Source: Myxococcota bacterium
GTDB taxonomy: Bacteria; Myxococcota_A; UBA796
NCBI GenBank assembly: GCA_029251165.1
Contig: JAQXDW010000080.1
Span: forward strand, 1-64,000
Length of the DNA stretch: 64,000 bases
Reading direction: 5' to 3'
This document shows positions 51,219 through 59,217 of the stretch, one piece after another. Position numbers and translations under genes: made by a program. A model generated the notes under the pieces. The model saw only the letters and a program-made list of their open reading frames with translations. It ran no database searches and was not told the origin of the DNA. Positions within the stretch are counted from its first letter, which is position 1. Every line of letters starts with the position of its first letter.

Positions 51219-53183
51219 CTAACGCTGACCATCGGTTCCCCGCTCCATGTGCTGCTGGCCTGGTGTGCTTCCGCCCGACTCAAGCGGCGTGAGGTTCACC
51301 GAGATCTGGACGGGTGCCATGATCGGCTCGATGCGCCACGCCTTGACGTCGTCCTCGACCAGATCCGGCTCCCCCCACAGGGCAGTGAACGCGGTGTTGT
51401 AGGCATCAACGACCGGGCCGTTGGGGTTGCCGAAGGTCCACGGATCGATCACCGCCCAGCGCAGTCCATCGTCGAGCAAGCGCTGGACCTCCATCGGACG
51501 CACCCGCGCGCCCTTGGAGTCGGACTTGGTGATGTCCGCCAGCAGGACCAGCAGCTCATTGCCATCCATGTAGTCCTGATATCCCGGCGGACGGTGCGCA
51601 GGGAGGTGCTCGCCGAGGCCACCGGAGGTCGGCTGCTCATGGTGGACCTGCATCCAGAGGATGTGTCGGGCCATCTCGCCGCCGAGGACCGGCGCGGTGA
51701 GGACCGGTCCGTCGATCTGCGCGTAGAGGCTCTTGCTGACCGGCCGGGTCTTGCCGACCATCAGCGGCAGGAACCGGTTGCGCCACGGCACGTCCACCAC
51801 GATCGCGAGCAGCCCGACCGCGAGCAGCACGGACGCGCGGCCCGGCCACCGCCTCCGCCACGCATCGAGGTGCAGCGCCGCGAGCACCGCCAGGGCGATG
51901 AACACGATGATGTCGAGCCGATCCGGCCACCAGAGGCGCTCGAAGAACGGGAGGTGGTCGTAGAGGAAGAGATAGGGCAGCGCCAGGGGCAGCGGCTCGC
52001 CGTCGGACCACTTCAGGTACGGCCCAAGCGACAGCACATAGCCCCACGCAAGCACCACCCACCAGCCCAGGCGCTTCATGGGCTTCATCCACAGCCCCGA
52101 GAGCGCCATCAGCAGGAGGCCGTAGGCGATCCGGCGGTCTGCGATCTCAGCATCGGAGCTGTACTCGATGGGCCACAGCGGCCAGTGGCTGCCCCGGATG
52201 ACCATGTTCAGACCGAACTCGCCGCGGCCGAGGTAGCCATAGTCCATCCAGCTGTCCAGCTCTCGCTCGACCCCGGGCAGGCCGGCATAGGCCTGCATCA
52301 GCGACCAGACAAACGGCGCACACAGCAGCAGGCAGACCGCAACCGCCAGGAGGGCCTGCAGCCAGCGCCGGACATCCCACTGTCGGATCCAGGTCAGCCA
52401 GTAGGCCCCCGCCGCCAGCACCAGGAAGACCCCGGCATACCAATACGAGAGAAACGTCAGCGCGGTCGCCGCACCGGTCCATGCAGCGATCTTGACGCTT
52501 CCCTCGCCCCGCGCCATGCGCACCAGCCCAGCCAGAGAGAGCATCCAGAACACCAGCATCGCTTGAGACTGTCGCCCCTGGACCAGCTCCATGACCATGT
52601 AGGTCGAGGTGACGATGGCGAGCCCGGCGACAAGCCCCGAGCTGTGGCTGCCGCCGGAGGCTCGGACCACCGCGCTGGCCCCCATCGCAGTGCTCCAGAG
52701 GATGAACACAGTGAACAGGTTGAAGCCGAGGATCGGTCCAAACAGGTGAACGAGCGGAGTCGCCAGGAGGGCATCGACGAGGTTGTACATCGCCAGGGGA
52801 CGCTGCCCGACCGGGAAGAAGTTGTAGGTGCCATCAAACGGGTTGAGTCCGCTTCCGATCGCATGACCGGTCCACCAGTAGGCCCACATCGTGCCCGCCC
52901 AGTCCGGCTGCTCTCCACCGCCGATGACCGCATAGGGAAAGCCGGTCCAGGCATAGAGGGTGATGACGCTCGCCACCACCAGGTAGATCCGAGAGACCGA
53001 CCGCCAGCCCTGAGCATCGATCGCCTCGACCCGACGCTTGAGCCACGCTGGATCTGGCCCCAGCAGCTTGACCAGCGCCTCCCCTTGCCGGACAATCGCC
53101 GCATTGACACGGCTCCAGCCAGCCACGAGCCATGCAAGCCAACGACGCGTTGAGGTGGACGGGGTCTGATGCTCCTTGTTCAT
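51219..53183 (-). CDS. Polytopic membrane protein, GT-C-like, paralogue of 48498-50291
   Basis: 654 residues with an extra cytoplasmic N-terminus of about 60 residues, then some 12 membrane spans and a C-terminal soluble region. Motifs shared with its paralogue: GGGEQPDWAGTMWAYWWTG, NPFDGTYNFFPVG, SWMDYGYLGRGEFGLNM, LPYLFLYDHLPFFERLWWP and MARHILWMQVHHEQPT. Conservation is strongest in the first periplasmic loop and around the YDHLPxFxRLWWPxRL segment, so those parts probably form the active or binding site. Two related genes 1.2 kb apart suggest duplication followed by specialisation. Precise reaction unknown; transfer of a lipid-linked sugar or another isoprenoid-carried group is the likely class. 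Confidence 0.85.
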   Translation of the reverse strand: MNKEHQTPSTSTRRWLAWLVAGWSRVNAAIVRQGEALVKLLGPDPAWLKRRVEAIDAQGWRSVSRIYLVVASVITLYAWTGFPYAVIGGGEQPDWAGTMWAYWWTGHAIGSGLNPFDGTYNFFPVGQRPLAMYNLVDALLATPLVHLFGPILGFNLFTVFILWSTAMGASAVVRASGGSHSSGLVAGLAIVTSTYMVMELVQGRQSQAMLVFWMLSLAGLVRMARGEGSVKIAAWTGAATALTFLSYWYAGVFLVLAAGAYWLTWIRQWDVRRWLQALLAVAVCLLLCAPFVWSLMQAYAGLPGVERELDSWMDYGYLGRGEFGLNMVIRGSHWPLWPIEYSSDAEIADRRIAYGLLLMALSGLWMKPMKRLGWWVVLAWGYVLSLGPYLKWSDGEPLPLALPYLFLYDHLPFFERLWWPDRLDIIVFIALAVLAALHLDAWRRRWPGRASVLLAVGLLAIVVDVPWRNRFLPLMVGKTRPVSKSLYAQIDGPVLTAPVLGGEMARHILWMQVHHEQPTSGGLGEHLPAHRPPGYQDYMDGNELLVLLADITKSDSKGARVRPMEVQRLLDDGLRWAVIDPWTFGNPNGPVVDAYNTAFTALWGEPDLVEDDVKAWRIEPIMAPVQISVNLTPLESGGSTPGQQHMERGTDGQR

Positions 53184-53331
53184 CGCGCAGGAGTCTACCA
53201 GCAGAGCCTGCGTTCTTTCTCACCAGCGCCGCCACAGCGACCCAGCAGTCCACCCCCCACAAGCACAACCCAACGCATCTCAACTCCTGCGAGTATCCAC
53301 ACTAGCACAGAGCTCTGGAGAGGATACCGTG

Positions 53332-53667
53332 ATGAAACGAGCAGACAATTCGAGACGCTGGGCGGGAATGGCAGCCACAGCCGCGCTGTGTGGACTGCTC
53401 AGCGCCCCGCCATCCGCAGCAGACACCGCCTCTGAAGAGACCGTCTACTATGGAGAGCGCTGCTTTGGCTGGGACGAGGCGCTCGAGGGAAGCTGCCCGG
53501 CATCCTCAGAGGCCGACAGCGCCCTCGCAGCCTGGCAGGATCCAGACGACTGTCCGATCATCGAGGTCGAGGAAGGCTCCCGCTATACCGGCGAGGCGTG
53601 CTGCTACGACGTGGTGATGGCGGCCTGCTATGAGTACGCCTCTGCGGGGTGTCTGGACGCGCTGTGA
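53332..53667 (+). CDS. Small secreted Cys-rich protein
   Basis: 111 residues from the ATG at 53332, with GGAGAGG upstream. The signal peptide runs from MKRADNSRR through AATAALCGLLSAPPSAADT and seems to be a standard Sec signal. The ~80-residue mature part has seven Cys (RCFGW, SCPAS, DCPII, EACCYDV, ACYEY, GCLDAL) and is acidic, so three disulfide bonds are likely. It ends SAGCLDAL. Family unknown; similar tiny Cys-rich secreted proteins are common in predatory bacteria, but this is only context. It converges on the outer-membrane barrel gene. Confidence 0.8.
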   Translation: MKRADNSRRWAGMAATAALCGLLSAPPSAADTASEETVYYGERCFGWDEALEGSCPASSEADSALAAWQDPDDCPIIEVEEGSRYTGEACCYDVVMAACYEYASAGCLDAL

Positions 53668-53764
53668 GGCTGCCGCATGGGGGGGGCTGGTCGGACCGGT
53701 GCGCCGGAGAACCACTGAGAGGATGCCGAGGGAGTCTGCGCGCGTCGGGCAGGGGCCACACCGC

Positions 53765-54583
53765 TCAGCGCACAAGCACCCCGAGGGTCACGGTGCCCAG
53801 GTGCAGCCAGTTTCGGGTGAAGCCATCCTTTCCCGGATCCGGGTCGTCACCAGTGCCCTCAGATCCGCCGCCGATGTAGCGCACATTGAGGAACGGCTCC
53901 ACGCCGTGATTTAGGGTCGTTCCGACGCGCAGTGAGGCATCCGCGATGGCACCCAGGACGTCGCTGCCGTCTCCGTTGAGGTACTTGATCGGCGCATAGA
54001 ATCCGTCCACCTCAAAGCCCCACCAGTGGCCGCGCTCCACCTCAAACCGCCCACGAGTCTTGAGGATCGGCACAGGCCCGACGTCGCGGTTGGCGGAGCG
54101 CAGGGTGCCATCTGCGGAGTTGAAGTTGATGGTGACGTTGCGGATCTGAAGCGAGGCTCCGAATTCGAGCGCCTTGTCGGGGTCCTCCAGGACATCGCGG
54201 GCGTAGGAGACCCGATAGAAGTCGAAGCCATAGCGGAAGTCCATCGGGGTTCCAGCCGCAAAGGTGGTGCTGTCGAGCACGAGATCGCGGGCCGCGACCT
54301 GCTGGGTCTCGAGGTTGAGCGGCTGGTAGAGAAAGGTGACCGCGTTGCGCTCCGACCAGCGCACGTCGACGCTGACTCGGGCGTTGAGGAACAGGTTGTC
54401 CTGTCCACCCTCCGTGATGTAGTCGACCTCCGAGCCCGCGCTGCCGGACTGGTAAGTGTGAGCGATCGGCACCAGGAAGCCGAGCTCGGCAGCGGGCTCG
54501 ACCTGGAGCACACCTGTAGGTGCGTTGATGAGGCTCTCTTCAGGAGCAGCAGCAGCAGCGGTCGTGAGCGACAAGAACAGCAT
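53765..54583 (-). CDS. Outer-membrane beta-barrel protein
   Basis: 272 residues from the ATG at 54583, with GGAGG five bases upstream, giving the signal MLFLSLTTAAAAAPEE. The mature chain alternates polar and aromatic residues in about 12 beta strands (for example AVTFLYQPLNLET, DFRYGFDFYRVSYARDV, WWGFEVDGFYAPIKY, VEPFLNVRYIGGG), typical of a small outer-membrane barrel. It ends LHLGTVTLGVLVR, not with the usual aromatic residue, so BAM recognition may differ or the chain may be a soluble beta-barrel. The Gly/Asp-rich GGGSEGTGDDPDPGKD loop near the end would be extracellular. Specific function unknown. Confidence 0.85.
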   Translation of the reverse strand: MLFLSLTTAAAAAPEESLINAPTGVLQVEPAAELGFLVPIAHTYQSGSAGSEVDYITEGGQDNLFLNARVSVDVRWSERNAVTFLYQPLNLETQQVAARDLVLDSTTFAAGTPMDFRYGFDFYRVSYARDVLEDPDKALEFGASLQIRNVTINFNSADGTLRSANRDVGPVPILKTRGRFEVERGHWWGFEVDGFYAPIKYLNGDGSDVLGAIADASLRVGTTLNHGVEPFLNVRYIGGGSEGTGDDPDPGKDGFTRNWLHLGTVTLGVLVR

Positions 54584-54889
54584 GGAGACCTCCGGCGAAG
54601 CCGTAGCGCCTCCTGACATGAAGCAAACCCTCGCGGGCCGATTCGCCGATCTTTTTCGAAGTGATCACGCCGCGCAGAGCGCTGGCTTGTTCTTCCTCGT
54701 CAGGAGACCTCTTGCAGGCCTGCGACACCGAGTGCCCGGATGCTGACTGCCGCCAGGCGGAGCGCCGTGCGCTGTGGTCAACCGAGCCGGCTGCCGCAAC
54801 CGTGCGGTGGAACGCGAGGCGCCTGCAGGCTGCGCTGGCCGAGATGGAGCAGGGCCGCCCCGAGCTCTCGGCCATGGGTCTTCGCCGCT
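54584..54889. other. Intergenic region, 306 bases
   Basis: It lies between the start of the barrel gene and the stop of the coiled-coil gene, both on the minus strand. It should hold the barrel promoter. Open frames here have no recognisable content, and I see no repeat or RNA gene. Confidence 0.6.
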
Positions 54890-56335
54890 CTACTGCCAGC
54901 CATTGAGCTTGAGGCCACGCTGAGCATGCGCCATGCGGGTGCTGACGTCTCTCGACAGCCGACCATCTGGCTCCAGGATCGCCCCGTCGGTCAGCAGCAG
55001 CACAGCACGGGCGAGCTGGTGGCTGCGGAAGACAAACAGGCGGGGGCCAAACAGCGCACCGGGGAGCGGACTCTCGGCCATGGTTCGGTAGTTGCTGTTG
55101 GCGCGGAGGGCCTGCTGGAGCCGACGCTGGATGATGCCGGTGCGCAGCCGAAGCAGCTCCAGAGCATCCACCCACTCCCGCAGCACAGACTCCAGGGCAC
55201 CCATCGCCCGGACCAGGGAGTCCAGGACGGCCGGGGTGCCACCCTCTCCAGTCAAGGTCGCCCGGTAGTCAGCCGCTGAGATCCGAATGCCGCCGAGCAC
55301 CACAGCCGGCTCGATTGTCTCTGGAATCGACTCCGCCATCAGCCAGCGGATGGTGTCGTTGTCCGTCTGCGTGTCGTCGGCGAGCACGCTGTCTGGCGCG
55401 ATGGCGGTCAGTGCGATCTCAGCGAGGTCGTGGAAGTGCTGCTCATCCTGCCACTGCCGACGGAGGTCTCGATCGTCGTCAATGGGCAGAACCAGCCGCG
55501 GCACATCTCGGCCAGCGTGACGCTCCAGCACGAACCGACCGCCGATGCGACTCATCCGCGTGTCGATGCGCTCCCCGAGCATGTGCTGCTCGCTCCGCAG
55601 GCGCGGAAGCTCCTCGGTGAGCCGCATCAACTCCGCCCGCAGCTGGCCGACCTCTGCAGTCAGCCCCTCTCGAACCGACGCGTGGTAGGCGATGACCTGG
55701 TGTTCTTCCGGGCTCTTGCCCGGGTAGAGCAGTGCGAGCGTCTCCTTCACCTCCCGGATCGGATCGACCAGCGCGTACTGGCGCTCCTCGACGACTTGGA
55801 TTCGCTCCTCAACCGCCGGGATCAGCCCGTCGAGCTGGAGCAGGCGGGCCTCCATGCCCTCCATCTGCTCTCGCAGGGCCCCCAGGGACAGCCCCAGCTC
55901 CTCCAGTACCGCCTCGATCGCCTCATGCTCGGCCTCATTGGAGGCATCCGCGAGAGACTGTGCCTGACCATCCTGGAGGCTGATCTGCGCCGCACAGCGG
56001 CGGATGGTGACCAGCTCCTCCGGAGTCGGCGGCAGGAGATCGTCGTCGAGCTGCAGCCGAGACTCGCTGATGCTGAGGTCGCTCAGCACCGTGACGTTCT
56101 CAGCAAACAGCGACAGCTCATGCCGCCAAGCACCGAGGCGCTGCTCGCCGAGGGAGCGGATGAGCATGGACAGCCGGCGCCGTATCCGGAGGACATCCTT
56201 CGCGGTCGTGTCTCGCGGGATCCTCGCGGCGGCGGCCTCAGCCTCAAAACGCTGTCGACGGATGTGAAAGAGTCCCGCAGTGAGCACGGTCAGGGCTGCT
56301 CCAGCCATCAGAGGAGGCAGCGGCATCTCAGCCAT
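54890..56335 (-). CDS. Membrane-anchored coiled-coil protein
   Basis: 481 residues from the ATG at 56335, which lies inside the 3' end of the TerB-like gene (8-base overlap). An upstream start would add five residues. One N-terminal membrane span (PLPPLMAGAALTVLTAGLF, residues ~5-23) is followed by basic residues. Residues ~130-260 form a long coiled coil with Leu/Glu heptads (EAIEAVLEELGLSLGALREQ, QLRAELMRLTEELPRLRSEQ). A globular C-terminal half follows, with a Tyr/Asn-rich ANSNYRTMAESPLPG stretch near 430. It has no recognised enzymatic motif. Coupling to a TerB-like protein suggests an inner-membrane sensing or scaffolding pair. Confidence 0.85.
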   Translation of the reverse strand: MAEMPLPPLMAGAALTVLTAGLFHIRRQRFEAEAAAARIPRDTTAKDVLRIRRRLSMLIRSLGEQRLGAWRHELSLFAENVTVLSDLSISESRLQLDDDLLPPTPEELVTIRRCAAQISLQDGQAQSLADASNEAEHEAIEAVLEELGLSLGALREQMEGMEARLLQLDGLIPAVEERIQVVEERQYALVDPIREVKETLALLYPGKSPEEHQVIAYHASVREGLTAEVGQLRAELMRLTEELPRLRSEQHMLGERIDTRMSRIGGRFVLERHAGRDVPRLVLPIDDDRDLRRQWQDEQHFHDLAEIALTAIAPDSVLADDTQTDNDTIRWLMAESIPETIEPAVVLGGIRISAADYRATLTGEGGTPAVLDSLVRAMGALESVLREWVDALELLRLRTGIIQRRLQQALRANSNYRTMAESPLPGALFGPRLFVFRSHQLARAVLLLTDGAILEPDGRLSRDVSTRMAHAQRGLKLNGWQ

Positions 56336-56720
56336 CCTCCAGCAACTCAAACCCTTCTCGGACCAGCGCCAGCTGCCGGACCACCCAGCTCTCCATCTGG
56401 GCCAGTCGGATGGTGGAGATCTTCATCCGCGTGGCGAGCTCGGAGATGAAGGCCTGCTCCTCTGGACCGTAGACCGTGTCGGCATGGGCCAGTCCGATCA
56501 GCTCCATCAAGGCCGAGGCCTGGCTGCGCTTGCTGTCGAAGACCTGGAGAATCACAGCGATCGGGACATCCTCGCGCGGCACCCAGTCCACCGTGGTCAT
56601 TGCAATCTCAGAGAGCATGGCCTGCTCTTCTGGAGAGATCTCCCCGTCGACCGCGACGAGCAGTGTGGCGAGCTGGAGGAAGGCCCGCTGCTGGGGTGGT
56701 GAGAGCTGTGAAACAAACAT
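56328..56720 (-). CDS. TerB-like protein coupled to the coiled-coil gene
   Basis: 130 residues from the ATG at 56720; further upstream starts would add only poorly coding residues. It consists of one TerB-like helical bundle: ATLLVAVDGEISPEEQAMLSEI near 20-42 holds the DGxxxxxE pattern, with a second acidic pair (DTVYGPEEQAFISELATRM) near 85. TerB folds bind divalent metal and occur in tellurite-resistance and phage-defence-associated clusters. Its stop overlaps the start of the membrane-anchored coiled-coil gene, so the two are made together. It is a single-unit relative of the two-unit protein at 29064-29816. Confidence 0.85.
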   Translation of the reverse strand: MFVSQLSPPQQRAFLQLATLLVAVDGEISPEEQAMLSEIAMTTVDWVPREDVPIAVILQVFDSKRSQASALMELIGLAHADTVYGPEEQAFISELATRMKISTIRLAQMESWVVRQLALVREGFELLEDG

Positions 56721-56837
56721 GGCGTCATTCAGACACAGCCCATGCCGCTTCGCAAGCCTCGCGCCCCCGACCAGCGGTGAGCAATGCATGCATGTGACCG
56801 CTCCAACGCAGCATCCAGAAAGACTGCTCGAGGCTTC

Positions 56838-58226
56838 CTACCGGCGGTCGCTCCCGGGTGTGCTGGCGCCGCGCCTGCCGGGCTCGCTCTCCAGCCAGCG
56901 GTTCTTGCGGTATGCCGAGAAGCCCATCACCGACTTCATGGCCAGCGCCATCGGGAACGCCGCCCACACCCCGAGCGCGCCCAGCCCGATCCCGAAGCCG
57001 AGCAGCGCGCTCATCGGAACCTGCGCGACTGTGGCGATGATGTTGATGCGCAGGGGGATCCGGGTCGAGCCAGAGCCCTGGAACACCCCACCGAGGGCAA
57101 TGTAGATCGACACCAGCGGCATGCAGATGCCCAGCAGGCGGATCCAGGTGATCGAGTAGGCCGCCAGCGGAGTGCCTGGCTGGATGTCGAACAGGGTGAG
57201 CATCGGGCTGGCCCCGACGATGAAGATCATGCCCAGCGCCGTCATGATCACCGCGCAGAGCACCATCGCGGAGCGGGCGGTCGCGCGGGCTTCGTCGGTT
57301 TTTTTTGCGCCCAGGGCGTTGCCGACCATCGCCGCAGTGGCCTGCCCGATGCTCATGCCCGGCACGAACGCCAGGGCCTGGACCCGCAGCCCGATGCCGT
57401 GGGCAGCCACCGCGATCTCGTCGATGTGGCCCAGCATACCGATGATCGAGAGGAACCCGGCGTTGAACACCACCATGTCCATCGCCGCCGGGGTGCCGAT
57501 CCCGACGAGGCGCTGCGCGAGGACTCGGTCGATGGCACGGAGGCGCATCGGCAGCGACAGCCCCGGAACACGCCCCCGCTTGATGAGGATGGCCATCATG
57601 ACGACCGCGAAGGCCTGCGCGACGAGCGTTCCGATCGCAGCGCCCTGGATTCCCAGCGCCGGCATCCCATAATTGCCGAGGATCAGGCCGTAGTTCAGCG
57701 CAGCGTTGAGCAGGTTCATCAGCAGCGCGACGAAGAACGGCAGGCGGGTGTTTCCGACGCCGCGCATCACCGCGATGAGCAGGATGTTGAGGTAGTTGAA
57801 CACCACCCCGGTCAGCAGGATGTGCAGGTAGTCCCGCCCTGCACCGATGCTCTCCGGTCCGGCCCCGAGCAGCCGGAGGATCGGCTCGCAGAGGAGGTTG
57901 CCGGCCACCGCGACCACGACGCTGAGCAGCACCGTGAGCTGAACGGACTGGGCAAAGGTGTGGTTGACCGCATCGGGATCGCGTGCCCCATGCGCCCGGG
58001 CGACCAGCGCCACGGTCCCCACCGTCAGGCCGATCATCGCCACCATCAGCAAGAACAGGATCTGCACCGCAAAGCCCAGGCCGGTCAGGGCGACCTCGGA
58101 ATTCGGGATGTGGCCGATCATGATGGTGTCCACCGTCAGGGCCAGCACGTTGAGCACGTTGAGTCCGATGACCGGAAGCGCCAGGCTCACCAGCCTCCGC
58201 GAGATGTCAGATGAGTCAGCGGCCAC
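56838..58226 (-). CDS. MATE-family efflux transporter
   Basis: 462 residues, the typical MATE length, with 12 membrane spans in two related halves. The N-terminal half starts SLALPVIGLNVLNVLALTVDT with the conserved Pro, followed by MIGHIPNSEVALTGLG. The second half has IGTPAAMDMVVFNAGFLSI and MSIGQATAAMVGNALGA, the standard MATE motif. MATE proteins export organic cations, drugs or lipid-like compounds, using Na+ or H+ gradients. The GTG start lies within the end of the EamA transporter gene (11-base overlap), so the two exporters are co-expressed. Substrate unknown. Confidence 0.95.
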   Translation of the reverse strand: MAADSSDISRRLVSLALPVIGLNVLNVLALTVDTIMIGHIPNSEVALTGLGFAVQILFLLMVAMIGLTVGTVALVARAHGARDPDAVNHTFAQSVQLTVLLSVVVAVAGNLLCEPILRLLGAGPESIGAGRDYLHILLTGVVFNYLNILLIAVMRGVGNTRLPFFVALLMNLLNAALNYGLILGNYGMPALGIQGAAIGTLVAQAFAVVMMAILIKRGRVPGLSLPMRLRAIDRVLAQRLVGIGTPAAMDMVVFNAGFLSIIGMLGHIDEIAVAAHGIGLRVQALAFVPGMSIGQATAAMVGNALGAKKTDEARATARSAMVLCAVIMTALGMIFIVGASPMLTLFDIQPGTPLAAYSITWIRLLGICMPLVSIYIALGGVFQGSGSTRIPLRINIIATVAQVPMSALLGFGIGLGALGVWAAFPMALAMKSVMGFSAYRKNRWLESEPGRRGASTPGSDRR

Positions 58227-59112
58227 CAGTGCTCCTGCTTCCCCGCTGTATCACCGGCAGGGCCACACCAATGAAGATGATTCCGCCGCCGATCAGCTGA
58301 CTCTGCTGCGGCAGCGTGCCGAGAAAAACCCAGGCAAACACGACAGCCCACAGCGGACCAGTGATCCCGACCATCGCGGTCATGCGCGCCTCCAGATCCC
58401 GCGCGGAGAGCATCAGGCAGATGCGCGCGATTCCCGGCCCGATCAGCGCAGCAAGGGCTGAGTAGCCGATGACCTGCGGGGTGAGGTCGTCGGGGAGGTG
58501 CAGCCCCTCCGTGGCAAACCACAGCCCGACGCTCATCCACAGCCGGGTGGCGTTGAGGGCGATGGGATCGACCTGTCGGATGTAGCGGCGGGTGAGGATG
58601 CCCATCGCCGAGAACGACAGCGCCGCGAGCAGCGCAAGCAGCAGCCCGACCGGATCGGCAGCGCCCGTCGCTCCAGGCGACTGCGCCACCCACAGCCCGA
58701 CCACCGCCAGCCCGGCACCGAGCCAGAACCGACCGGTCACCCGCTCGCCCAGCAGCACCCAGCCCAGCGCCGCGACCAGGATGACGTCGGTGCGCAGCAG
58801 CACGCTGACCAGCGGCGCAGAGAGCACACCAATCGCCGCCGCGCTCGCGGAATTGCCGACCAGCGTCAGGACCGCAAATGCAGCCGACATTCCTGCCAGC
58901 AGGCGACGGCTTCCGGGCTCTGGCGGCGGACGCCTCAGGGCTGGTGACAGCATCGCCAGGGAGCTGAGCACCGCCGCCGTCAGCAGCATCACCAGCACCA
59001 TCGAGGACACAGAGCCATGCTCCGCCGCCCGCTTCCAGGGGATGACGAACGCCCCGCCGCCCATCGCACCAGCGAAGGCGAGCGCGAGCCCGCGACGACG
59101 GTCTGCTTGCAC
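58216..59112 (-). CDS. EamA/DMT-family membrane transporter
   Basis: 298 residues, GTG start. Ten membrane spans in two EamA repeats: the first begins GLALAFAGAMGGGAFVIPWKR and the second follows a break near residue 150, beginning PVGLLLALLAALSFSAMGILTRR. Repeat-end motifs VILVAALGWVLLGERVTGRFWLGA and VVFAWVFLGTLPQQSQLIGGG are characteristic (GERV / GTLP followed by an acidic or polar helix). Members move small metabolites, amino acids or drugs. Directly upstream of the MATE gene; both likely serve export of one compound class. Confidence 0.94.
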   Translation of the reverse strand: MQADRRRGLALAFAGAMGGGAFVIPWKRAAEHGSVSSMVLVMLLTAAVLSSLAMLSPALRRPPPEPGSRRLLAGMSAAFAVLTLVGNSASAAAIGVLSAPLVSVLLRTDVILVAALGWVLLGERVTGRFWLGAGLAVVGLWVAQSPGATGAADPVGLLLALLAALSFSAMGILTRRYIRQVDPIALNATRLWMSVGLWFATEGLHLPDDLTPQVIGYSALAALIGPGIARICLMLSARDLEARMTAMVGITGPLWAVVFAWVFLGTLPQQSQLIGGGIIFIGVALPVIQRGSRSTGGR

Positions 59113-59217
59113 ACCCTGTGGCTATGCTGCTGACCGGTGCTCGGCATGAACAACCTCAGGCCCCGACGCCACCGCCAGCCGCACCACCGCCCCCAGCAGG
59201 CGTCGTGCAGTGGTCCG

